From the NCBI GenBank assembly GCA_902788095.1, contig CADAIT010000010.1:50112-114111 (forward strand): a stretch of 64,000 nt of DNA. The letters run 5' to 3'. The notes under the pieces are model-generated. The model ran no database searches. It saw nothing but the letters and a program-made list of their open reading frames with translations, and was not told the DNA's origin. Shown piece by piece: positions 1-9,326 of this stretch. This DNA is from an uncultured Bacteroidia bacterium. Lineage in GTDB: Bacteria > Bacteroidota > Bacteroidia > Bacteroidales > UBA932. The position numbers were made by a program, and so were the translations under genes. Position 1 is the first letter of the stretch. Each line of letters opens with the position of its first letter.

Positions 1-2
1 AA

Positions 3-971
3 CCGCTGGATGCGCTCACGGCCGGATACAACGCCCTCATGCAGGAGCGCCTTCCCGTCAGGGTGGTGGAAATTCCCCGCCTCTGTCATTCTGCGCAGCG
101 CGAAGAATCGGTCATTTCGGCAAGCCTGGTCCGGCAGGCGCTGGAGCAGGGGAGCTATAGCCGTGCAGCCGCCTTGTGCCCGGAAAGTACCCGTCCGTAT
201 TTGCTGGCCTTTCTGGCCGACAGGGCCCTCCGCAAGGAACTGGACACCCCCCTGAAACCCGGACTGGTATGCCCGGACAGCAAGGGGGCGCACAAGGACA
301 TGGACTATGCGCTCATGCAGAAGGGAATTGCGGCGCTCCGTCCGTACTGGAGCCGGATGGCGAAGGCCACCGTACCGCCGCTCCTGCAGCTGATCGGCAT
401 CGAGGCGGAAAAAGCCATGAAAAAAGCCACCGGCGGGGTGAATACCCATCGCGGAGCCATTTTCGCCTTGGGCCTGGCTCTGAATGCCCGTGGAGTGGAA
501 GTATCTGTTTCCGAAGAAGTTATGCAAAACAATTTGGCCCGAATCGCCCAGGCTATTTTGTGTAATTCGGTTACGGACAACGACTCACATTCCACGCACG
601 GCGGACAGGCGGTGAAGCAGTACGGCGTCAAAGGCGCACGGGAAATGGCCCTGGAAGGCTACAAGGACCTCTGGGCCGACTGGCTCCCGTATTATCGTTC
701 CCTGTCGGGAATGGAGACTGCCTCCTGCCCGCTGCAACGGACACTGCTGCGCATCATGTCCACCCTGGACGATACATGTGTCATCCACCGCGCAGGCTAT
801 GCGCGTGCACAGCAGGTGAAGCGGGAGGCCGCAGACCTGCTCTCGTGCCCGGAGCCGTGCGGACGACTGCAGACCCTGTGCGACCAATACGCCGCGGAGG
901 GCATTTCTCCCGGCGGGGCGGCCGACATGCTCGCATTAACTCTATTAACCAACTCCTTAATCAACTTATAA
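3..971 (+). CDS. citG: Citrate lyase ligase / triphosphoribosyl-dephospho-CoA synthase fusion (CitC-CitG), 5' truncated
   Basis: The frame is open from the window edge, so the start lies outside. The first ~50 residues resemble the end of [citrate lyase] ligase CitC (EIPRL...VISASLVRQAL), the nucleotidyltransferase that acetylates the citrate lyase prosthetic group. The rest is CitG, which makes the 2'-(5''-triphosphoribosyl)-3'-dephospho-CoA precursor of that group: TPLKPGLV, GAHKDMD, GVNTHRGAIFALGL and the C-terminal GGAADMLALT are its hallmarks. Between EIPRL and VISAS sits CHSAQREES, encoded by a copy of a dispersed repeat (84-109). It stops 5 bp before aconitase, so it is probably co-transcribed with acn-icd. 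CitG identity is firm; the CitC part is inferred from a short piece. Confidence 0.85.
   Translation, partial: PLDALTAGYNALMQERLPVRVVEIPRLCHSAQREESVISASLVRQALEQGSYSRAAALCPESTRPYLLAFLADRALRKELDTPLKPGLVCPDSKGAHKDMDYALMQKGIAALRPYWSRMAKATVPPLLQLIGIEAEKAMKKATGGVNTHRGAIFALGLALNARGVEVSVSEEVMQNNLARIAQAILCNSVTDNDSHSTHGGQAVKQYGVKGAREMALEGYKDLWADWLPYYRSLSGMETASCPLQRTLLRIMSTLDDTCVIHRAGYARAQQVKREAADLLSCPEPCGRLQTLCDQYAAEGISPGGAADMLALTLLTNSLINL
84..109 (+). repeat. Dispersed short repeat, copy 1 (inside a coding region)
   Basis: The sequence reads TGTCATTCTG, then CGCAGCGC, then GAAGAATC. It matches the copies near 41.7, 49.9, 58.1 and 62.8 kb. Here it lies in frame within the CitC-CitG gene and encodes HSAQREES between two conserved CitC motifs. 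The other copies are intergenic or at gene ends. Confidence 0.7.
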
Positions 972-976
972 CTATT

Positions 977-3211
977 ATGGTAGAACTCATTCCTCATGGT
1001 GTTTATCTGCTGGACGGTAAAACCGTTGCAGAAAAAGCAGAAATGACCCCGGACCAGGCCCGGGAGAACACCATTGCCTATCAAATCCTCCGTGCACATG
1101 ACGTGTCAGGTGCGGGCGACAAGCTCCGCATCCGCTTCGACGCCATGGTCTCCCATGACATCACCTACGTGGGCATCATCCAGACGGCCCGCGCCAGCGG
1201 ACTGGAGAAATTCCCGCTGCCGTATGCCATGACCAACTGCCACAACTCCCTGTGTGCGGTGGGTGGTACCATCAACGAGGACGACCACGTGTTCGGCCTC
1301 TCCGCCGCCAAGAAATACGGCGGCATCTATGTGCCTGCCAATCAGGCGGTTATTCACCAGTATGCCCGTGAGGCCCTCGCCGCCTGCGGCAATATGATTC
1401 TGGGCTCCGATTCCCATACCCGTTACGGCTCCCTGGGAAACATGGGCGTTGGCGAAGGTGGCGGCGAGCTGGTGAAACAACTGCTCAAGAACACCTGGGA
1501 CATCAATGCCCCCGAGGTGGTGCTTGTATGGCTTGAAGGCAAGCCCAAGCACGGTATCGGCCCGCATGACGTAGCCATCTCCCTGGTGAAAGCCACCTTC
1601 GAGAGCGGTTTCGTGAAGAACAAGGTGCTGGAGTTCGCCGGCCCCGGCGTCAAGCACCTGCCCATCGACTTCCGTAACGGCATCGACGTCATGACCACCG
1701 AAACTACCTGCCTCAGCTCCATCTGGGTTACGGATGACGAGGTGAAGAATTACTTCGAGATGCATGGCCGTCCGGAGGCTTACAAAGAGCTGAAACCGGG
1801 CAAGGTGGCCTATTATGACTCCATGATTCGCATCGACCTGGACACCCAGGAGAGCATGATAGCCCTGCCGTACCATCCCTCCAACGCCGTGACCATCCAC
1901 GAACTGCAGGCCAATCCCGAGAAGGTGCTCAAGGCCATCGAGGAAGACACCAAGAAGCGCTTTGGCGACAAAGTGCACCCGGACCTGCTTTCCAAGGTCC
2001 GTAACGGCAAGGTCTATGCCGACCAGGGCATCATCGCCGGCTGCTCCGGCGGTACCTACGACAACCTCTCCGAGGCGGCCACCATCCTCAAGGGCAAATC
2101 CATCGGCAACGATTACTTTACGATGAGCGCCTATCCGCAGAGCACGCCCGTTTACCTTGCCACCACGCGCAATCACATTGCCGAAGAGCTGCTGGAGGCC
2201 GGCGTGGTAATCAAACCCGCCTTCTGCGGTCCTTGTTTCGGCGCCGGCGACGTACCGTCCAACAACGGTCTGTCCATCCGTCATACCACCCGTAACTTCC
2301 CCAACCGCGAAGGCTCCAAGCCCGGTCAGGGCCAGATTTCCTTGGTAGCGCTGATGGACGCCCGTTCCATCGCCGCGACGGCGGCCAACGGTGGCGTTAT
2401 CACCGCCGCCACGGATATCGAATATGACGACAAGCACAAGCCTTACAGCTTCGACGGCCGTATTTATGAAAAACGTGTCTACAACGGCTTCGGCAAGGCC
2501 GATTTGTCTCAGGAACTGCGCTACGGCCCCAACATCAAGGACTGGCCTGTCATGTATCCCATGCAGGAGAACATGCTGGTGGAACTGGCCGCCGTCATCC
2601 ACGATCCGGTAACTACCACCGACGAGCTCATCCCGTCCGGTGAAACCTCCAGCTATCGTTCCAATCCGCTCAAGCTCAGCGAGTTCGCCCTTAGCCGTCG
2701 CGTACCGGAGTACGTCGGCCGCAGCAAACGCATCCAGGCCGATGACCTGGCCCGCCGCGAAGGGAAGGTGACGCCGGAAATGGCCGCGGCGCTGAAGGCC
2801 GTAGGCGCTTCGGCAGCCGACACCTCCTTCGGCTCCTGCGTGTTTGCCAACAAGCCCGGTGACGGCTCTGCCCGCGAGCAGGCCGCTTCCTGCCAGAAGG
2901 TGCTGGGCGGCGACGCCAACATCTGCTACGAGTACGCCACCAAGCGTTATCGTTCCAACTGCATCAACTGGGGTATCGTTCCGTTTACCATCGGAGCGGA
3001 TACGCCCTTCGATTATGAGGTGGGGGACTACGTATTTGTGCCGGGTATCCGGAAGGCCATCCTGAACGGCGCCGAAGAAATTGACGCACAGGTTGTTACC
3101 AAATCCGGTTCGGTAAAACCCATCCACCTTTTCTTCCGTAACCTTACCGCCGACGAGCGCCAAATCCTCGCCGACGGTTGCCTGATGAACTATTACAAAA
3201 ACCGTAAATAA
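977..3211 (+). CDS. acn: Aconitate hydratase, mitochondrial-like type
   Basis: A 744-residue protein that interconverts citrate and isocitrate with a [4Fe-4S] cluster. ATG 977 is chosen because it gives the family N-terminus and lies 5 bp after the upstream stop; the same frame is open further upstream only through the preceding gene. Cluster cysteines are visible in [10 protein letters not shown] and in [33 protein letters not shown] and the C-terminal swivel domain around YRSNCINWG are also family features. The CSGG form replaces the CTN of classical aconitases. Bacteroides fragilis has a mitochondrial-like aconitase of this kind. It is 5 bp before icd, so the pair forms the citrate to 2-oxoglutarate arm. 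Confidence 0.93.
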   Translation: MVELIPHGVYLLDGKTVAEKAEMTPDQARENTIAYQILRAHDVSGAGDKLRIRFDAMVSHDITYVGIIQTARASGLEKFPLPYAMTNCHNSLCAVGGTINEDDHVFGLSAAKKYGGIYVPANQAVIHQYAREALAACGNMILGSDSHTRYGSLGNMGVGEGGGELVKQLLKNTWDINAPEVVLVWLEGKPKHGIGPHDVAISLVKATFESGFVKNKVLEFAGPGVKHLPIDFRNGIDVMTTETTCLSSIWVTDDEVKNYFEMHGRPEAYKELKPGKVAYYDSMIRIDLDTQESMIALPYHPSNAVTIHELQANPEKVLKAIEEDTKKRFGDKVHPDLLSKVRNGKVYADQGIIAGCSGGTYDNLSEAATILKGKSIGNDYFTMSAYPQSTPVYLATTRNHIAEELLEAGVVIKPAFCGPCFGAGDVPSNNGLSIRHTTRNFPNREGSKPGQGQISLVALMDARSIAATAANGGVITAATDIEYDDKHKPYSFDGRIYEKRVYNGFGKADLSQELRYGPNIKDWPVMYPMQENMLVELAAVIHDPVTTTDELIPSGETSSYRSNPLKLSEFALSRRVPEYVGRSKRIQADDLARREGKVTPEMAAALKAVGASAADTSFGSCVFANKPGDGSAREQAASCQKVLGGDANICYEYATKRYRSNCINWGIVPFTIGADTPFDYEVGDYVFVPGIRKAILNGAEEIDAQVVTKSGSVKPIHLFFRNLTADERQILADGCLMNYYKNRK

Positions 3212-3216
3212 AAACC

Positions 3217-4431
3217 ATGGAAAAAATTAAAATGACCACGCCGCTCGTCGAGATGGACGGCGACGAAATGACCAGAATCCTCTGGAAAATGATTAAGGAC
3301 GAACTCATTATCCCGTTCGTGGACCTCAAATCCGAGTACTACGACCTGGGTCTTGAGTACCGCGACAAGACCGGCGACCAGGTTACTGTGGACTCGGCCA
3401 ACGCGACCAAGAAGTATGGCGTCGCCGTGAAGTGCGCCACCATCACGCCCAACGTGCAGCGCATGAGCGAGTACAACCTGCACCAGATGTGGAAGAGCCC
3501 CAACGGCACCATCCGTGCCATGTTGGACGGCACCGTGTTCCGTACACCCATCACCATCCCTTCCATCCATCCGGCCGTGAAATTCTGGAAAAAACCCATC
3601 ACCATCGCCCGTCATGCCTACGGCGACGTGTACCGCGATGTGGAAATCCAGACCAAGGAAGCCGGCGTTGCCAAGCTGGTGTTCGAAGGCGTATCCGGTG
3701 AACGCATCGAGGAAATCGTCCATGAGTTCAAGGGCCCCGGCATCATCGAGGGCATGCACAATACCGACGCTTCCATCCGCAGCTTCGCGCATGCTTGTTT
3801 CACCTACGCCCTGGATGTAAAGCAGAGCCTCTGGTTCGCCACCAAGGACACCATTTCCAAGAAGTACGACGGCCGTTTCAAAGCCATTTTCGAGGAAATC
3901 TTCGAGGCCGAATACAAGGAGAAGTTCGAAGCCGCCGGCATCGAGTACTTCTACACCCTCATTGACGATGCCGTCGCCCGTGTCATGCGTTCGGAAGGCG
4001 GTTTCATCTGGGCCTGCAAGAACTACGACGGCGACGTGATGTCCGACATGGTCTCCACTGCCTTCGGTTCCCTGGCCATGATGACCTCCGTGCTGGTGAG
4101 CCCGGACGGCAAGTACGAGTATGAGGCCGCTCACGGCACCGTGACCCGCCACTATTACAAGTACCTGAAGGGCGAAGAGACTTCCACCAACCCGATGGCT
4201 ACCATCTTTGCCTGGAGCGGCGCCTTCCGCAAGCGCGGCGAACTGGACAACCTCCCGGAACTGGTGAACTACGCCGACCAGCTGGAGGCAGCCTGCTTCG
4301 ACACCCTCAACGAAGGCCTGGTGACCAAGGACCTGGTAAACCTCATGGAAGGCATTACCCCCAAGGCCCTTACCTCCCTGCAGTTCCTCCAGGAAATCCG
4401 CAAGCGTCTGGAGAAGCGCCTCAGCGCTTAA
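3217..4431 (+). CDS. icd: NADP-dependent isocitrate dehydrogenase (eukaryote-like subfamily)
   Basis: 404 residues, the usual length of the dimeric NADP-IDH related to eukaryotic IDH1/2 rather than E. coli Icd. It oxidises isocitrate to 2-oxoglutarate and CO2, yielding NADPH. Motifs: [10 protein letters not shown] at the N-terminus, [32 protein letters not shown] in the substrate loop, the metal-binding [24 protein letters not shown], and [11 protein letters not shown] in the cofactor site. It follows acn by 5 bp and is followed by a palindrome and a terminator. Together the pair supplies 2-oxoglutarate for glutamate synthesis, as known for Bacteroides with an incomplete oxidative TCA cycle. 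Confidence 0.96.
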   Translation: MEKIKMTTPLVEMDGDEMTRILWKMIKDELIIPFVDLKSEYYDLGLEYRDKTGDQVTVDSANATKKYGVAVKCATITPNVQRMSEYNLHQMWKSPNGTIRAMLDGTVFRTPITIPSIHPAVKFWKKPITIARHAYGDVYRDVEIQTKEAGVAKLVFEGVSGERIEEIVHEFKGPGIIEGMHNTDASIRSFAHACFTYALDVKQSLWFATKDTISKKYDGRFKAIFEEIFEAEYKEKFEAAGIEYFYTLIDDAVARVMRSEGGFIWACKNYDGDVMSDMVSTAFGSLAMMTSVLVSPDGKYEYEAAHGTVTRHYYKYLKGEETSTNPMATIFAWSGAFRKRGELDNLPELVNYADQLEAACFDTLNEGLVTKDLVNLMEGITPKALTSLQFLQEIRKRLEKRLSA

Positions 4432-4442
4432 TTGCCTCTCCT

Positions 4443-4467
4443 GTCAGTCGGCTTATAAGCGGCTGAC
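4443..4467. repeat. Near-perfect palindrome after icd
   Basis: GTCAG-T-CGGCTTATAAGCGG-CTGAC is almost self-complementary around a central GCTTATAAGC. It lies 12 bp after the icd stop and before the terminator. It may act as an RNA 3'-end stabilising stem or as a protein site; no T-tract follows. Confidence 0.5.
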
Positions 4468-4486
4468 AATCAGTTAAATGCTTATA

Positions 4487-4516
4487 ATCCTCGGTGCTTT
4501 TTGCGCCGGGGATTTT
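4487..4516 (+). terminator. Intrinsic terminator of the cit-acn-icd operon
   Basis: Stem ATCCTCGGTGC pairs with GCGCCGGGGAT (one G-T pair and near-complete complementarity) around a TTTTT loop, then a short TTTT run follows. It lies between icd and the transporter operon, both on the plus strand. Confidence 0.7.
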
Positions 4517-4575
4517 CGCTATATTGTAAATGGACAGCTTGTTATCGGCCAGTAGTTATTTCTGGAATATTTCTG

Positions 4576-4583
4576 TATATTTG
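4576..4583 (+). promoter_or_regulatory. -7 element TATATTTG for the fused transporter operon
   Basis: A perfect TAnnTTTG box lies inside the 5' extension of the open frame that begins at 4530. That argues that translation starts downstream, at GTG 4596 or 4605. The -33 element is weak. Confidence 0.55.
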
Positions 4584-4604
4584 TACGATATATACGTGAT
4601 TATC

Positions 4605-7295
4605 GTGAATTTAGCTGACAGCATCAAGAACAACCTACTGGTGGAAGAGCGTTACAGGATGATCCTGGACGGCCTGCAGGTGACGCTGCTCATTACCCTG
4701 TGTGCGGCTGTGCTGGGCACGCTGCTGGGCGGGGTGGTCTGTTGGGCACGCATGAACCGGAGGGGCTGGCTGCGGCAGTCTGCCAAGGCGTACATCAAGC
4801 TGATGCGCGGCACGCCGGTATTGGTGCTGTTGATGCTGATGTACTATGTATTCATGGCGCCGCTGGGGGCGACGGGCGTCGTCGTCGCCATAGTGACCTT
4901 CGCGATGAACGTATCGGCCTATGTGGGTGAGATGCTGCGTGCGGCCATCGGCGGCATCGACCGTGGGCAGACCGAAGCCGGCCTGGCGCTGGGACATACG
5001 CCCCGACAGACATTTTTCCGGATTGTGCTGCCGCAGGTGGTGAAGTCCGTGATGCCTGTCTATGAAGGCGAGCTGGTTACCCTGCTCAAAGGCACCAGCA
5101 TCGTGGGCTATATTGCCGTCATGGATATGACACGGGCCTCCGACCTTATCCGCAGCCGCACCTTCGACGCCTTTTTTCCGCTGCTGGTCACTGCAGCCCT
5201 CTATTTCCTCGTCGCCTGGCTCATCGGCCTGTTGCTGGAAGGACTTGTCCGGAAGCGTGCCCGTCCGGCGATACTGGCAGCGGCGGCACTGCTGGTGCTG
5301 GGCGTGGCCGGCTATGTTCCCTCCATGGTAAACCGCGTGGCGGGGGATACTGCCGTTGAAGACTCCCTGCCGGTTTTCGAGGCGCTGAAAGGTAAACGCG
5401 TGGGTGTGGTAATCGGCAGCATTCAGGACATGGCCGTTACGCGTCATGCCCCTGAGGCCGATATCCAGCGTTTCTCCAGCTTGACCGACATGTTAGCCGC
5501 CTTGCAGAACCACAAAGTGGATGCCGTGTGCCAGGAGAATGTGACGGTCACGATAAACAAAGAAATTGCCGCCGTTGTGGATACGGTGGATGCCGGATTG
5601 CCGCCCCGCCCGGTGGCTGCCTGCTTCCCGCTGGGGGACACCCTCCTGCAGCAGGATTTCAGCCGCTACATGGCCGACATCCGGGCCGACGGAACGTACT
5701 GCACCATCCACGACCGCTGGTTCAGGACCGACGATATCTCCGGGATTCCCGTTCCGCAGCAGAAGGGCACGGGCCGGACCTTACGCGTGGCCACTTCCCC
5801 CTTGTCGCCTCCGTACAACTTTATCGCATCGGGTCAACCCTCCGGCTTCGAAATTGACCTGCTGACCGAATGGGCCAACCGCCGCGGCTGCCGCATCGCG
5901 TATCTGGTGATGGATTTTGCCGCGCAGATTCCCGCCCTGCAAAGCGGGAAGGCCGATATGGCGATAGGCTCCGTGGCCATTACCGAGGAGCGGGCGAAAC
6001 AGGTGCTTTTCTCGGCCCCCTACAATGCGGCGCGCATTATGTTCTATACCCGCAAGGGGGAAGCGGAACTGCTGACGGGGGGTGGCGATTCGGCCCCGGA
6101 CGCTGCTCCGGACAAGGCTTGGTGGCTGCTTCTTGCCGCCCTGCTGGCCGGGGGAGGCGTGGTATTCGTCCTTGCCCGCAGCAAGGGGAAAGGGCAGGAA
6201 GCGCAGGGCGAGGTTCAGCCGTTTTCCGGCATTTCCATCTCCGGACTGAAGAAGCGTTACGGGGACCTGGAGGTGCTCAAAGACATCCATCTTGAAATCC
6301 GGAAAGGAGAGGTGATATCCGTCATCGGCCCTTCCGGCTGCGGAAAAAGCACCTTCCTGCGCTGCCTCAATCTGCTGGAACGTCCCGACGGCGGCAGCAT
6401 TTGCATCGACGGGCAGGACATCCTTGCGGACGGGGCCGACACGCCGGCACTGCGCCGCAGGATGGGCATGGTGTTCCAGGGCTTCAACCTGTTTCACGAC
6501 AAGACCGTACTGGAGAATGTGACCATGAGCCCCATCCTGTTGCTGGGGAAAAGCCCCCAGGAGGCCCGGGAGCAGGCGCTCCGGTTGCTGGAAACGGTGG
6601 GTTTGGCCGAGCGTGCCGACGCCATGCCGGACGAACTGTCCGGCGGTCAGAAACAGCGTGTGGCCATTGCACGTGCGCTGGCGATGGAACCGGATATTCT
6701 GCTGTTCGACGAGCCTACTTCGGCCCTGGACCCTACGATGGTGAGTGAGGTGCTGGGCGTGATGACCCGGCTGGCCCGGCAGGGCATGACCATGATTGTG
6801 GTCACCCATGAACTCCGTTTTGCCCGTCAGGTCAGTTCCCGCGTACTGTTTCTTGCCCAAGGCGTTATCTATGAGGAGGGTACGCCGCAGGAAATCTTCG
6901 AGCATCCCAGGCGGGAACTTACGCAGCAGTTTATCCGGCAGATATACCGCTCCACCTTCCTGATTGGCAGTGAGCGCTTCGACTGGTTTGCCATGACCGC
7001 GCAGATGGAGCAGTTCTGTATGCGCTACAATCTGCCCCGCAGTGTGACGGACAGCGTACTTCATGTGATAGAGGAGTCCCTGACCGTGCTGGAAACACAG
7101 GCCGGAACGTGCCTTACGCTGGCCTATTCCCAGCAGGACGGCACCTTGACCTGGGAGGTCCAATGTCCCCATGCCATTCCTGCCGGGGTGTTTGAGGAAA
7201 GCCAAAACAACCTGGCCGTCACGCTCCTTCGTCACTTCAGCCGGGAAATCAAGATTGAAGGAGACACGGTACGTATAATGATTAACAGTTTATGA
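4605..7295 (+). CDS. Fused polar amino acid ABC transporter: permease - permuted binding domain - ATPase - C-terminal extension
   Basis: About 896 residues from GTG 4605. This start lies after the TATATTTG box and keeps [16 protein letters not shown], which aligns with the permease starts of the two sister proteins. Order: HisM/GlnP-type permease (~10-220), extra helix (~222-240), extracytoplasmic binding domain (~256-485), helix (~505-524), ATPase (~543-780; Walker [30 protein letters not shown], switch VTHE) and a 115-residue tail. The helices place each part on the correct membrane side. In the binding domain the lobe-II half ([12 protein letters not shown]...[12 protein letters not shown]) precedes the lobe-I half ([14 protein letters not shown]...[15 protein letters not shown]), the reverse of the normal order. 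The usual ligand Asp in VDAVVVDE is replaced (VDAVCQEN). The tail resembles a degenerate RsbW/GHKL fold; this is an inference. The stop overlaps the next start (ATGA). Confidence 0.85.
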   Translation: MNLADSIKNNLLVEERYRMILDGLQVTLLITLCAAVLGTLLGGVVCWARMNRRGWLRQSAKAYIKLMRGTPVLVLLMLMYYVFMAPLGATGVVVAIVTFAMNVSAYVGEMLRAAIGGIDRGQTEAGLALGHTPRQTFFRIVLPQVVKSVMPVYEGELVTLLKGTSIVGYIAVMDMTRASDLIRSRTFDAFFPLLVTAALYFLVAWLIGLLLEGLVRKRARPAILAAAALLVLGVAGYVPSMVNRVAGDTAVEDSLPVFEALKGKRVGVVIGSIQDMAVTRHAPEADIQRFSSLTDMLAALQNHKVDAVCQENVTVTINKEIAAVVDTVDAGLPPRPVAACFPLGDTLLQQDFSRYMADIRADGTYCTIHDRWFRTDDISGIPVPQQKGTGRTLRVATSPLSPPYNFIASGQPSGFEIDLLTEWANRRGCRIAYLVMDFAAQIPALQSGKADMAIGSVAITEERAKQVLFSAPYNAARIMFYTRKGEAELLTGGGDSAPDAAPDKAWWLLLAALLAGGGVVFVLARSKGKGQEAQGEVQPFSGISISGLKKRYGDLEVLKDIHLEIRKGEVISVIGPSGCGKSTFLRCLNLLERPDGGSICIDGQDILADGADTPALRRRMGMVFQGFNLFHDKTVLENVTMSPILLLGKSPQEAREQALRLLETVGLAERADAMPDELSGGQKQRVAIARALAMEPDILLFDEPTSALDPTMVSEVLGVMTRLARQGMTMIVVTHELRFARQVSSRVLFLAQGVIYEEGTPQEIFEHPRRELTQQFIRQIYRSTFLIGSERFDWFAMTAQMEQFCMRYNLPRSVTDSVLHVIEESLTVLETQAGTCLTLAYSQQDGTLTWEVQCPHAIPAGVFEESQNNLAVTLLRHFSREIKIEGDTVRIMINSL

Positions 7296-8752
7296 TACAA
7301 TTGAACCGCATCGTATTTGCAATTTTTGTGTCCCTGCCCCTGATGCTCGCATGCAGCGGAGGCGGGGAAAAGGTCCAAGAGTTCAAGAGCGAAGCAGACC
7401 TCTCCGGTCATGTCCTCAGCACATCGGCCGGCAATTATTTCGACAACAAATATGCCGGTCGTGACGACATTACGCTTTTCCTCGTGAACTCGGAGGCCGA
7501 CGGCATCCAGGCTTTGCGCCAGGGACTTGCCGATGTCCATGTCACGGATGAGGTCGCCTTTCCCAAGGACGCTCGTGACCAGCTCGGTATCGAACTGGCT
7601 TTCCGGGGGGAGGAGCAATTTGAAGTGGGCTTCGCCCTCCAAAAAGGGAACAATGCGCTGCGGGCGGAGCTGAACCGCTTTATAGAGGCTTCCAAGGCCG
7701 ACGGCACGCTGGATGCCATTATCAACCACTGGCTGAACGGTACGCCTGCACCGCCTATGCCTGCTGCGGCTGCGACCGCACGCGGGGGAGCCTTCAAATG
7801 TTTTACCGCCATCAATATGGAACCGGTCTGCTTTCTGGGCGAGGGCGGGCAGTGGAAGGGCATGGATACCGACATCCTCCGTCGTTTTGCCATCTGGAGC
7901 GGCAGGGATTTCCAGATGTCTTTCATGGACCTGGGCTCGGGCATCATCGCCCTGAACACCGGCCAGTGCGACGTGGTGAATGCGTGTCTGTATGTGACGG
8001 AGGAACGGAAGAAGTCCGTAGATTTCACCACGCCGTACTACTTGTGCCGCGGCGGTTATTTCGTCCTTGACAGGGACAGGAAATCGGGAATGGGCCTGAA
8101 GGAGCGCCTGGAGATGAACCTGCTGGCCGAATCCAGATGGAAACTCATTACAGACGGTCTTTGGGAAACCCTCCGGATAACCCTTTTGTCCATCCTGCTC
8201 GGGACCCTGCTGGGAATAGGCGTCTGCGCCATGCTCCGCAGCCGCCGCAAGTGGGCGAGGAAAGCGGCGACGCTTTACGGCGCGTTCATCCAGGGCATTC
8301 CTACACTGGTGCTGCTTCTTATCATGTTCTATGTGGTATTGTCCAAGTCCGGAGTGAGCGGGACGCTGGTCGCCGTCGTTACTTTTGCCATGTGCTTTGC
8401 CTGGTCGGCCGGAAGCATTTTTGATACGTCCATTTCTTCCGTGCCTGCGGGCCAGACCGAGGCCGGCCTCAGCCTTGGACTCACGCCGCTGAAGACTTTT
8501 GTCGGCATTGTGGTTCCCCAGGCCCTCAGAAAAGGCCTGCCGCTCTATTCCGGTGAATGTGTGGCTCTTCTCAAGAGTACCTCCATAGTGGGGTATATCG
8601 CCATCATGGACCTCACGCGTGCGAGCGACCTTATCCGCAGCCGTACCTTCGACGCTTTTATTCCGCTGTTGGTAGTCACTGTCGCCTATTTTGTACTGGC
8701 CTGGCTCATCCGCCTCCTGCTCAGGCTCCTTTTCCCCCGGAAGGCCGCTTGA
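7292..8752 (+). CDS. Lipoprotein binding domain - permease fusion, polar amino acid ABC transporter
   Basis: 486 residues. A lipoprotein signal peptide ends at Cys21 (PLMLAC). The binding domain follows in permuted order: lobe-II half ~33-150 ([23 protein letters not shown], then FALQKGN and [12 protein letters not shown]), then lobe-I half ~168-260 ([27 protein letters not shown]). An HisM-type permease with about five helices follows (~282-480; [16 protein letters not shown] is the EAA loop, [19 protein letters not shown]). The N-terminus outside and C-terminus inside fit permease topology. It overlaps the upstream fusion gene by 4 bp, so the two are likely translated together. It has no ATPase of its own and would use the ATPase of its neighbour or of the 37.5-kb locus. 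It resembles the 36.1-kb protein along its whole length. Confidence 0.88.
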   Translation: MIQLNRIVFAIFVSLPLMLACSGGGEKVQEFKSEADLSGHVLSTSAGNYFDNKYAGRDDITLFLVNSEADGIQALRQGLADVHVTDEVAFPKDARDQLGIELAFRGEEQFEVGFALQKGNNALRAELNRFIEASKADGTLDAIINHWLNGTPAPPMPAAAATARGGAFKCFTAINMEPVCFLGEGGQWKGMDTDILRRFAIWSGRDFQMSFMDLGSGIIALNTGQCDVVNACLYVTEERKKSVDFTTPYYLCRGGYFVLDRDRKSGMGLKERLEMNLLAESRWKLITDGLWETLRITLLSILLGTLLGIGVCAMLRSRRKWARKAATLYGAFIQGIPTLVLLLIMFYVVLSKSGVSGTLVAVVTFAMCFAWSAGSIFDTSISSVPAGQTEAGLSLGLTPLKTFVGIVVPQALRKGLPLYSGECVALLKSTSIVGYIAIMDLTRASDLIRSRTFDAFIPLLVVTVAYFVLAWLIRLLLRLLFPRKAA

Positions 8753-8767
8753 CGGCTTTTTTCGGGG
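8734..8767 (+). terminator. Probable terminator overlapping the permease stop
   Basis: CCCCGGAAGGCCG pairs with CGGCTTTTTTCGGGG around CTTGA. The inner GCCG/CGGC stem is followed by six T. It spans the stop codon at 8750-8752. Confidence 0.5.
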
Positions 8768-8902
8768 TGGGCTGGCGGTGTTATTTTGCTGGTAGGCTGC
8801 CGGTGGTTCTTGGGGAGACTGCCGGTGGTTTTTGGGTGGGCTGGCGGTGGCATTTTGCTGGTAGGCTGCCGGTGGCTCTTGGGGAGACTGCCGGCAGCTC
8901 TT
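8765..8902. repeat. Two tandem copies of a ~69-bp repeat
   Basis: Units start at GGGTGGGCTGGCGGTG (8765 and 8834) and share TTTTGCTGGTAGGCTGCCGGTGG and TTGGGGAGACTGCCGG segments. TGACGGCTTTTTT occurs just before the tract (8749) and again just after it (~8930). Open frames through the tract are low-complexity by-products of the repeat. Confidence 0.75.
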
Positions 8903-8953
8903 GTAAGGTGCTAGGCTGCATGACGGCTTTTTTGTCGGCGAAGGGAATTCCCC

Positions 8954-8984
8954 TTGGAAAATTTACGAAGAAAGTGTATATTTG
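8954..8984 (+). promoter_or_regulatory. Promoter upstream of the small ORF and fimbrillin-like gene
   Basis: TTGG at 8954-8957, 19 bp, then TATATTTG at 8977-8984: a textbook Bacteroides -33/-7 pair. The leader to 9164 holds a GGGTGT/ACACCC stem (9043-9062) and a possible 50-codon frame from ATG 9015. That frame ends at 9167 and overlaps the next ATG in an ATGA. Confidence 0.7.
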
Positions 8985-9163
8985 CGATGAAAAGAGCGGC
9001 AATGTAGTTCCATCATGAAGTGGCATTTTATTTCCCCTGTGCGGGTGTTTATTTTTACACCCATTATTGCACTTATGAATACGATAAGGGTAAATTTTGC
9101 CATCCCCATCCCGAGAAAAACAACATCGCTTCCCTGCAACAAACCCATTAATCCATATTTTCT

Positions 9164-9310
9164 ATGACCAAACAAAAACAACTCTACTGTGCCCCCTGCA
9201 CAGAAGTCCTCGTAGTACAAACCGAGGAAGGTATCCTTAGTGTGTCGGGAACTGGGAATCCCAATTCCTGGTCCAATGGCAATACGAACTGGTTTAACGA
9301 TGAAGACTAG
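9164..9310 (+). CDS. Small protein (48 aa) preceding a fimbrillin-like gene
   Basis: MTKQKQLYCAPCTEVLVVQT continues to a C-terminus rich in Asn, Gly and Trp ending NTNWFNDED. Bacteroidales often carry such short proteins (Y-x-P-x-x-E-V-L-x-V... then a Trp/Asn/Asp tail) before fimbrillin or surface lipoprotein genes; their role is unknown to me. The start ATG 9164 overlaps the stop of a possible leader frame, and the stop lies 16 bp before the fimbrillin-like start, so co-transcription is likely. No signal peptide is seen. Confidence 0.6.
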   Translation: MTKQKQLYCAPCTEVLVVQTEEGILSVSGTGNPNSWSNGNTNWFNDED

Positions 9311-9326
9311 TGCCACACCCAAAACC

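Noticed and set aside
1106-3163. Long minus-strand open frame antisense to aconitase
   Set aside because: It mirrors the GC-rich third positions of the aconitase gene, shows no domain, and the sense strand has an unmistakable enzyme.
4530-4604. N-terminal extension of the fused transporter from ATG 4530
   Set aside because: A perfect -7 box lies within it, and the sister permeases align only from about NNLLVEERY, so a downstream GTG start is preferred.
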